A stretch of 10,469 nucleotides of DNA, from positions 1 to 10,469 of the forward strand of contig CAKQJZ010000075.1 of assembly GCA_934247875.1 (NCBI GenBank), in the 5' to 3' direction. Numbering within the stretch: position 1 is the stretch's first letter; each line of letters starts with the position of its first letter. The notes under the pieces are model-generated. The model did no database searches. It saw only the letters and a list, made by a program, of their open reading frames with translations, and had not been told where the DNA came from. The DNA comes from an uncultured Spirochaetales bacterium (GTDB lineage Bacteria; Spirochaetota; Spirochaetia; Sphaerochaetales; Sphaerochaetaceae). Position numbers and translations under genes: made by a program. Of the stretch, positions 6,071-10,469 are shown piece by piece.

Positions 6071-7429
6071 ATGAATGCAATTTCCAAAAACAAGAATAGC
6101 ATAGATATGCTAAATGGCCCACTTTGGAACAAGATCATAATTTTTGCACTTCCAATTGCGGCTAGTAGTATTCTTCAGCAGCTCTTCAACTCTGCAGATG
6201 TTGCCGTTGCGGGGCGTTTTGCGGGTTCTACAGCACTCGCAGCAGTTGGTTCTACTGGTGCGCTTATTAATCTAATCATCAACTTGTTTGTTGGGTGTGC
6301 AACTGGAGCCAATGTAATCATATCTTCGCTTGTTGCGCGTGGAGAAGAAGAACAATCCAGGAAAGCAGTATCTACAGCACTTGCTTTTGCATTAATCAGT
6401 GGAATCATTTTGATTGCAGTAGGCTATTTTCTCTCACGTCCACTTCTTCTCCTTATGGGCTCGCCTGAAGATGTAATAGATCATTCAACTGTATATATGC
6501 GCATATATTTTGTTGGTATGCCATTCTTGATGCTTTATAACTTTGGCTCTGCTATATTGCGTTCCATTGGAGACACAAAGCGCCCTTTGATAGCGCTCTC
6601 AGCTTCAGGCGTTATCAATGTTATATTGAATCTGTTCTTTGTCGCAGTTATGGACCTAGGCGTAAAGGGCGTCGCAATTGCAACTGTTGTCTCTGAAGCA
6701 CTCAGCTCTATATTGGTACTTGGTTTCCTTATGAAGGAAAAAGGTCCAATTGGATTTGATATAAAGCACATTGAATTCTCAAGAAGTGCATTGAAGAGAA
6801 TTGTCTCAATTGGTCTACCAGCTGGTATACAGGGAATAGTGTTTTCATTATCAAACGTATGCATCCAATCAGGAGTCAACAGCTTAGGTTCCATTGCAAT
6901 GGCAGGAAACGCTGCTTCTGCCAACTTTGAAACAATGTCATATTACGTATGTACATCATTCACAATCAGTGCATTGACATTTGCAAGCCAGAACTACGCA
7001 GTTGGAAACTATGAGAGAACTAAGAAGGTCTATCATAGTGCATTGCTGATCTGCATTTGTGCTATGCTTTCATTTGATCTCATTGTTTATTTATTCAGGT
7101 ATCCTCTGCTATCGATATTCACAAAAGATGTTCCAGTAATGGAATATGCTGTGATCAAGTTCAGATTCGGACTGCTTCCACATGCAATCATACCGCTATA
7201 TGAGATTACTTCATCAATGCTTCGCGCAATGGGCAAATCATTGCTTCCAGCAATTCTTTGCATAGTTGGTACCTGCTTCGTGCGTCTATTCTGGGTATTT
7301 GTTATATTCCCTATCTTCAAAGACTTTGCAGTTTTAATGTGTGTATACCCAGTTTCATGGATAATCACATCAACAATGTTAATAACTGCTTATAATATTG
7401 AAAAGAAGAAGCTGATGCCTATCTCTTGA
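6071..7429 (+). CDS. MATE family multidrug/organic cation exporter
   Basis: The 452-aa protein has the length and character of bacterial MATE transporters: roughly twelve hydrophobic segments and two MatE halves. The N-terminal LNGPLWNKIIIFALPIAAS is typical of the first helix, followed by LQQLFNSADVAVAGRFAG and, near the middle, SIGDTKRPL. The second half starts near LPAGIQGIVFSLSNV. It is expected in the cytoplasmic membrane, exporting cationic drugs or metabolites in exchange for Na+ or H+; the substrate cannot be read from sequence. No Shine-Dalgarno lies close to the ATG at 6071. A second in-frame ATG (residue 13, MLNGPLW) is the alternative start. It lies 83 bases after the ATPase 4 gene on the same strand with no visible terminator, so some read-through is possible, though no functional link is evident. 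Confidence 0.93.
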   Translation: MNAISKNKNSIDMLNGPLWNKIIIFALPIAASSILQQLFNSADVAVAGRFAGSTALAAVGSTGALINLIINLFVGCATGANVIISSLVARGEEEQSRKAVSTALAFALISGIILIAVGYFLSRPLLLLMGSPEDVIDHSTVYMRIYFVGMPFLMLYNFGSAILRSIGDTKRPLIALSASGVINVILNLFFVAVMDLGVKGVAIATVVSEALSSILVLGFLMKEKGPIGFDIKHIEFSRSALKRIVSIGLPAGIQGIVFSLSNVCIQSGVNSLGSIAMAGNAASANFETMSYYVCTSFTISALTFASQNYAVGNYERTKKVYHSALLICICAMLSFDLIVYLFRYPLLSIFTKDVPVMEYAVIKFRFGLLPHAIIPLYEITSSMLRAMGKSLLPAILCIVGTCFVRLFWVFVIFPIFKDFAVLMCVYPVSWIITSTMLITAYNIEKKKLMPIS

Positions 7430-7457
7430 GGCTATGTCTATTACTGTTAAATCTGTA

Positions 7458-7485
7458 TAATAATATCATTAAAATGATATTATTA
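7458..7485. promoter_or_regulatory. 28-bp perfect palindrome, candidate distal operator of the DUF3990 operon
   Basis: TAATAATATCATT (7458-7470) and AATGATATTATTA (7473-7485) are perfect 13-bp arms separated by AA. The 10-bp word ATGATATTAT in the right arm recurs at 7535-7544 over the downstream promoter. The palindrome starts 29 bases after the MATE stop and could also act as a weak terminator hairpin, but it lacks a GC stem and a T run. The repeated half-site favours an operator, probably for the HTH protein of the operon. Confidence 0.55.
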
Positions 7486-7515
7486 GCTTTAAAAAGTGAA
7501 TTAATACCTTATTAA

Positions 7516-7551
7516 TTGAAAAAGTATCATTGTGATGATATTATACTGATA
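7516..7551 (+). promoter_or_regulatory. candidate leaderless promoter and proximal operator of the DUF3990 operon
   Basis: TTGAAA (7516-7521), a 17-bp spacer and TATTAT (7539-7544) form a good sigma-70-type promoter whose start would fall on the A of the ATG at 7551. The mRNA would therefore have no leader, consistent with the lack of a Shine-Dalgarno. Overlapping it, TATCAT (7525-7530) and ATGATA (7535-7540) form an inverted repeat around TGTG, related to the palindrome at 7458-7485. Confidence 0.5.
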
Positions 7552-8243
7552 TGAGTAATATGAAGATTATCTATCATGGATCAAGGAATATAATAGAAAA
7601 GCCAACTTGGGGATTGGAGCGTAAAAACAATGATTTCGGCTTTGGATTCTATTGTACCGAGTATGAGGAGCTTGCAAAAGAATGGGCAACTATCGATTCT
7701 TCGAATGGATATTCAAACAAGTATTCAATCGATGTTGAATACTGCAATATTCTTAATCTCAATAGTAGCCGATACACAATTTTGAATTGGATTGCAGTTT
7801 TGTTGGAAAATCGCATTTTTTCGATTAAGACTCCTATAGCTAATAGAGCTAAGTATTTTCTTATTGAGAACTTCGGAGTAAATGTCAATGCGTATGATAT
7901 TATCATCGGCTATAGGGCAGATGATTCATATTTTGATTTTGCAGAGGCATTTATCAATAATAGTATTTCTGTCAGACAGCTATCAAAGGCAATGAGGTTA
8001 GGAGAATTAGGAGAACAGGTTGTTATTAAGTCCAAATATGCTTTTTCGCTGTTGCAATATGAAGGATTTTCATTTGCTGAAAAAGAGATTTATTCAGCGA
8101 AGTATAAGGAAAGACTTTCAAATGCCAATCATCAGTATATGGAGGTTGCAACAGAGGATAATAATGATTTGTTTATCAGAGATATCATAAGAGAAAAGGT
8201 TGACAATAATGATTTACGCATACCAAGAAATATATCTAAATAA
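7551..8243 (+). CDS. DUF3990 protein, ADP-ribosyltransferase-like fold, putative toxin
   Basis: The 230-aa protein begins MSNMKIIYHGSRN and continues DFGFGFYCTEYEELAKEWA, the two conserved blocks of DUF3990. They match the NAD-binding motifs of PARP-like ADP-ribosyltransferases: HGS with H9, and G-F-G-F-Y with Y34. Later come YDIIIGYRADDSYFDF (about 115-130) and LGELGEQVVIKS (about 150-161), whose E155 is a candidate third residue of an H-Y-E triad. DUF3990 genes often sit beside a small DUF3791 or HTH partner. Here the partner is the HTH gene beginning at 8209, which overlaps this gene's 3' end by 35 bases, so translation is coupled. Modification of a cellular target with toxin-antitoxin behaviour is inference; the ART-fold family assignment is fairly secure. 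Control DNA at 7458-7551 points to autorepression. Confidence 0.85.
   Translation: MSNMKIIYHGSRNIIEKPTWGLERKNNDFGFGFYCTEYEELAKEWATIDSSNGYSNKYSIDVEYCNILNLNSSRYTILNWIAVLLENRIFSIKTPIANRAKYFLIENFGVNVNAYDIIIGYRADDSYFDFAEAFINNSISVRQLSKAMRLGELGEQVVIKSKYAFSLLQYEGFSFAEKEIYSAKYKERLSNANHQYMEVATEDNNDLFIRDIIREKVDNNDLRIPRNISK
8194..8199 (+). promoter_or_regulatory. Shine-Dalgarno deciding the HTH gene start
   Basis: AAAAGG lies 9 bases before the ATG at 8209, inside the end of the DUF3990 gene. It supports 8209 over an in-frame TTG at 8200, which would overlap the site. Confidence 0.6.
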
Positions 8244-8847
8244 AACGCAGTCTTTGCTGGGGGATGCGTTTGACTATGCAATTAATATCTTTGAATTGCC
8301 TTCAAGTGATTTTGTATCAATGTTTCTTGTGAGTTCATATTCGAAGCGTATTGAAAAAGGAGATTTATCAATAATACAGGGACGTAGCGGGATAGAGTTA
8401 GTGATAGATGTCTGTCATGAAATAACAAACAAATACCTGGATGTTGAGCCTGAGTTTAGAAATGAGAGAAGTGCTGAGTATTGGGTAGGCTGGGCTATAG
8501 CTTATTATCAATGGTATTCCAACAGGACATTTGACGAAATCTTCAAAGTATTCTCATTCGAAGATTTAAAAACAATGTACTATCCTTTGCATGAGGCTGA
8601 TATTGGAAAGTTTCTGGATATTGCAGATAAAAGAATCAGAGATTTTTTTCATGATACCAATTTGAAACGCATTCGCAAGAGTGCAGGGTTAAATCAGGCT
8701 GAGCTTGCTAGAATAGCAAATGTGAATATTCGTTCAATTCAAATGTATGAACAGCGCAATATCGATATTAACAAAGCAAGTTTTGAGACTGTTTATCGGC
8801 TTTCCAAAGCGCTTGGGTGTTCTCTTGAAAGGTTATATGAAAACTGA
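8209..8847 (+). CDS. XRE-type HTH protein, putative antitoxin/repressor partner of DUF3990
   Basis: The 212-aa protein has two parts. Residues 1 to about 150 form an uncharacterised domain (YQEIYLNKTQSLLGDAFDY near the start, EYWVGWAIAYYQWYSNRTF in the middle). I recognise this type as a domain found with a C-terminal HTH in gut bacteria. Residues 151-212 are a Cro/C1-type helix-turn-helix: NLKRIRKSAGLNQAELA, then NVNIRSIQMYEQRNIDINKA, ending SKALGCSLERLYEN. The start at 8209 is chosen over the TTG at 8200 because of the well-placed AAAAGG. The 35-base overlap with the DUF3990 gene argues for an obligate pair. The likely job is to neutralise the DUF3990 protein through the N-terminal domain and repress the operon through the HTH at the palindromes near 7458-7485 and 7525-7540. 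This role is inferred. Confidence 0.82.
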   Translation: MIYAYQEIYLNKTQSLLGDAFDYAINIFELPSSDFVSMFLVSSYSKRIEKGDLSIIQGRSGIELVIDVCHEITNKYLDVEPEFRNERSAEYWVGWAIAYYQWYSNRTFDEIFKVFSFEDLKTMYYPLHEADIGKFLDIADKRIRDFFHDTNLKRIRKSAGLNQAELARIANVNIRSIQMYEQRNIDINKASFETVYRLSKALGCSLERLYEN

Positions 8848-8875
8848 GTTGTATGTGTTTTAGGATATTAAGCGG

Positions 8876-8907
8876 GAATCCTCGGCTATTCAATTGCCGA
8901 GTAATTC
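8876..8907 (+). terminator. hairpin after the DUF3990/HTH operon
   Basis: CTCGGC (8881-8886) and GCCGAG (8896-8901) form a perfect 6-bp stem over a 9-base loop. Past a small internal bulge, GAAT (8876-8879) and ATTC (8904-8907) extend it. No T run follows, so it is at best a weak terminator and could instead be part of the leader of the regulator gene at 8987. Confidence 0.35.
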
Positions 8908-8986
8908 ACTCAATGAAACCTTGTGTTTTATCGATTGTTAAGAGAAAATTGAAATATCAAGTAAGATGCTCATCAATGGATAACCT

Positions 8987-9919
8987 ATGATAACTAATGA
9001 AAGACTATATGAAGTTGCTGTGAATTATTATGAGAAAGGCAAAACAAAGAGTGAGATAGCCAAAACATTAGGCGTTTCACATGTTCAGATAGGCAAATAC
9101 CTCAATCTTGCAAAAGAGAGAGGCCTGGTAGAGATAGTGCTCAATCCTCCTGCTGTACAGCCTGAGGAGCAAGAAAAGCTCAGTAAGCTTTTTTATGATT
9201 TATATGGTTTAGAGGAGCTGATTCTAGTTCCAGGGGCAACTAATGAGCAGACTTCTCATGATTTTATTGCTGACTCTTTGGTCCGCTATCTTCTGGAGAC
9301 TTTTCCAAATACCAATTTGCGCTATGCAATTGGAATGGGAAGGTTTGTTTTAGAAGTAGGAAAGACAAAGCTTAAAGTAGTTGAGAAGCGAACCAAATGG
9401 AAGGTTCTCCCAGCGCTTAACTATGATATCCAGGAATCAAACTCAAGCTACTATGATCCAGAAGAATTCTGTGCTGTCTATGCACATAACTGGGGCGTAA
9501 CGCTTGATAAGCAATATAAGGAATTGATCAATGCTTATCAGGCTCATAAAGATATCAAAGCAATCAGAGCCAGCTACTATGAAAATCTCGATTTTGTAAT
9601 AGGTGGTGTTGGTGTAACATTCCCAAGAAACCCTAAGCTCAAAAATGCATTCTTCAGTGAAGATGAGCTAAAGAATATCAAAGAAGAGATATCTGGTGAC
9701 TATCTGAACTATTACTTTGATGAGACTGGTGCAATCATAAAGCCTATGACGCTTGGGCCATGCTCTATGACGCTTGATGAGATAAAGAGTACTAAGAAGA
9801 GGATTGCAATAGCCAGTGGCTACTCTAAAGTTGGAAGCATATCAGGACTCTTGAAGACTGGGCTTCTGAATGTGCTTGCAACAGATCTGCCAACAGCTCG
9901 ATATATCCTATCAATATAG
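8987..9919 (+). CDS. SorC/DeoR-type sugar-binding transcriptional regulator
   Basis: The 310-aa protein has the SorC-family layout. An N-terminal HTH (about residues 5-50; GKTKSEIAKTLGVSHVQIGKYL contains the recognition helix) is followed by a Sugar-bind effector domain from about 60 to the end. That domain includes YAIGMGR near 118-124 and closes with KTGLLNVLATDLPTARYIL, the usual ending. Such proteins bind a phosphorylated sugar and control a sugar uptake/catabolism operon. No sugar genes are in the window, so its targets lie elsewhere or beyond the edge, and the effector is unknown. The ATG at 8987 fits the family start; the ribosome-binding site is poor (GGATAA ends 4 bases away). It is separated from the HTH gene by 139 bases and followed by its own terminator, so it is probably monocistronic. 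Confidence 0.88.
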   Translation: MITNERLYEVAVNYYEKGKTKSEIAKTLGVSHVQIGKYLNLAKERGLVEIVLNPPAVQPEEQEKLSKLFYDLYGLEELILVPGATNEQTSHDFIADSLVRYLLETFPNTNLRYAIGMGRFVLEVGKTKLKVVEKRTKWKVLPALNYDIQESNSSYYDPEEFCAVYAHNWGVTLDKQYKELINAYQAHKDIKAIRASYYENLDFVIGGVGVTFPRNPKLKNAFFSEDELKNIKEEISGDYLNYYFDETGAIIKPMTLGPCSMTLDEIKSTKKRIAIASGYSKVGSISGLLKTGLLNVLATDLPTARYILSI

Positions 9920-9928
9920 TATTAATAA

Positions 9929-9965
9929 AGGCCACAGCTTGAATCCCTGTGGCCTCATTTCGTTT
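9929..9965 (+). terminator. intrinsic terminator of the SorC-type regulator
   Basis: AGGCCACAG (9929-9937) and CTGTGGCCT (9947-9955) form a perfect 9-bp GC-rich stem over a 9-base loop, starting 9 bases after the stop codon. A T-rich tail (CATTTCGTTT) follows. It is the strongest terminator in the window. Confidence 0.75.
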
Positions 9966-9975
9966 ACGATATCTA

Positions 9976-10066
9976 GCCGAGAAAGCCCACGAGCTCAAGC
10001 CGTTGTATGAGAGGCTTCATGTCTTATTATTTTATTTACCGTGTCTGAGATGATTCCGTTGGACTT
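9976..10066. other. IS200/IS605-end-like remnant upstream of tnpB
   Basis: Bases 9976-10023 read like a degenerate right end: GAAAGCCCACGAGCT, then AAGCCGTTG, then GAGGCTTCATGTC, with a weak AAGCC/GGCTT pairing (9983-9987/10013-10017). Next, GTCTGAGATGA (10043-10053) and CCGTTGGA (10056-10063) are exact words also found, in the same order, in the relic end at 3091-3101 and 3162-3169. The stretch may be the left end of the tnpB element beginning at 10192, or the remains of a second element. No target site or cleavage position could be fixed. Confidence 0.35.
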
Positions 10067-10191
10067 AAATTATTATTATATGTGTTAAAATTAAAGTATG
10101 GAGAAAAGGCAATAATCTGTTATTGATAATCTTTAAGTATCTATCTTAGAAACACTGCTGATACGTTATGTATTGAGGACCAGAAGAACGC

Positions 10192-10469
10192 ATGAAGACT
10201 CTAACTGTCAAGCTTTATAATGATGAAGATTGCAAATACCTTAACGATATGATCAATGTCGGAGGCATCATATACAATACTGCCATAACTATCATTCAGG
10301 ATGAGTATAAGAAAGAAGGGAAGCTTATGAAGAAGAATGACCTTCAGAAGATCCTCAAAGATATGAGAAACAGCGAAGAGCACAGCTTCTGTCAGATGGT
10401 AGGAAGCCAGGCTGTCCAGGATATAACAGATAGGATATACCGCTCTTATAACAGATTCTTCAAAGACAG
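10192..10469 (+). CDS. tnpB: TnpB (IS200/IS605-family OrfB, IS1341-type), N-terminal part
   Basis: The frame opens at the ATG at 10192 and runs past the window edge after 92 codons, too short for any catalytic motif to be in view. The protein starts MKTLTVKLYNDEDCKYLNDM. It has GGIIYNTAI where TnpB proteins usually carry a C-x-x-x-x-N-W-like segment, then a basic helical stretch. VGSQAVQDITDRIYRSYNRFF at about 70-90 closely matches the N-terminal HTH_OrfB helix (NSQALQxxxxRLxxAFxxFF). TnpB is an RNA-guided RuvC-type DNA nuclease that helps its element persist. No tnpA precedes it, so the element is IS1341-like and non-autonomous. The ribosome-binding site is weak (GAGGA at about 10175-10179, 12 bases from the ATG). 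The catalytic D/E/D residues and right end lie outside the window. Confidence 0.75.
   Translation, partial: MKTLTVKLYNDEDCKYLNDMINVGGIIYNTAITIIQDEYKKEGKLMKKNDLQKILKDMRNSEEHSFCQMVGSQAVQDITDRIYRSYNRFFKD

Noticed and set aside
6535..6924. Minus-strand open frame of 129 codons inside the MATE gene
   Set aside because: It lies wholly antisense to an unambiguous transporter, has no ribosome-binding site or family resemblance, and is explained by the MATE gene's codon pattern.
7458..7485. Palindrome read as the MATE gene's terminator
   Set aside because: Its stem is almost all A/T and no T run follows. The same half-site recurs over the next promoter, so an operator explains it better.
8200..8208. 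TTG at 8200 as the start of the HTH gene
   Set aside because: It would overlap the AAAAGG ribosome-binding site, which is correctly spaced for the ATG at 8209.
8935..8986. Promoter for the SorC-type regulator starting with TTGTTA at 8935
   Set aside because: No acceptable -10 box lies at the right distance, so no promoter was called.
10201..10383. Minus-strand open frame of 60 codons opposite tnpB
   Set aside because: The plus-strand frame carries clear TnpB N-terminal features, so the antisense frame is a shadow.

Overview
The window is AT-rich bacterial DNA in the standard genetic code. Shine-Dalgarno sites are few and irregular, two genes appear to be read from leaderless mRNAs, and several gene types present (nuclease-tailed ATPases, a DUF3990/helix-turn-helix pair, an IS1341-type TnpB) are common in host-associated anaerobes. 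A gut spirochaete (Treponema/Sphaerochaeta-like) or a gut Bacillota species would fit, but nothing here fixes the phylum.

Layout. Bases 1-5987 hold four large P-loop ATPases, each ending in a restriction-endonuclease-like (PD-(D/E)XK) domain. Two are of the ATPase_2/DUF234 type (84-1472 and 1581-2981, both +). Two are of the AAA_14/DUF4143 type (3210-4427 on the - strand and 4647-5987 on the +, divergently transcribed). Between the second and third lies a decayed IS200/IS605-family end: about 25 codons of a tnpB C-terminus, then a hairpin-rich right end that looks like an omega-RNA (2974-3178). Next come a MATE-family exporter (6071-7429), a two-gene toxin-antitoxin-like pair made of a DUF3990 ADP-ribosyltransferase-fold protein and an XRE-type HTH protein (7551-8847), a SorC-family sugar-responsive regulator (8987-9919) with a good terminator, and the first 92 codons of a TnpB gene (10192 to the window edge) preceded by another stretch resembling an IS end.

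How it fits together. This is an accessory or genomic-island type region. No metabolic operon is visible, and most genes are single units with their own control DNA. The most notable pattern is that each of the four ATPase genes has a different, nearly or fully perfect inverted repeat at its promoter or start codon. The DUF3990 gene likewise has a 28-bp palindrome plus a second related site over its predicted leaderless promoter. This suggests self-contained, autoregulated cassettes (toxin-antitoxin-like or selfish) rather than a cooperative pathway. That reading is inference; the repeats and domain motifs are seen directly.
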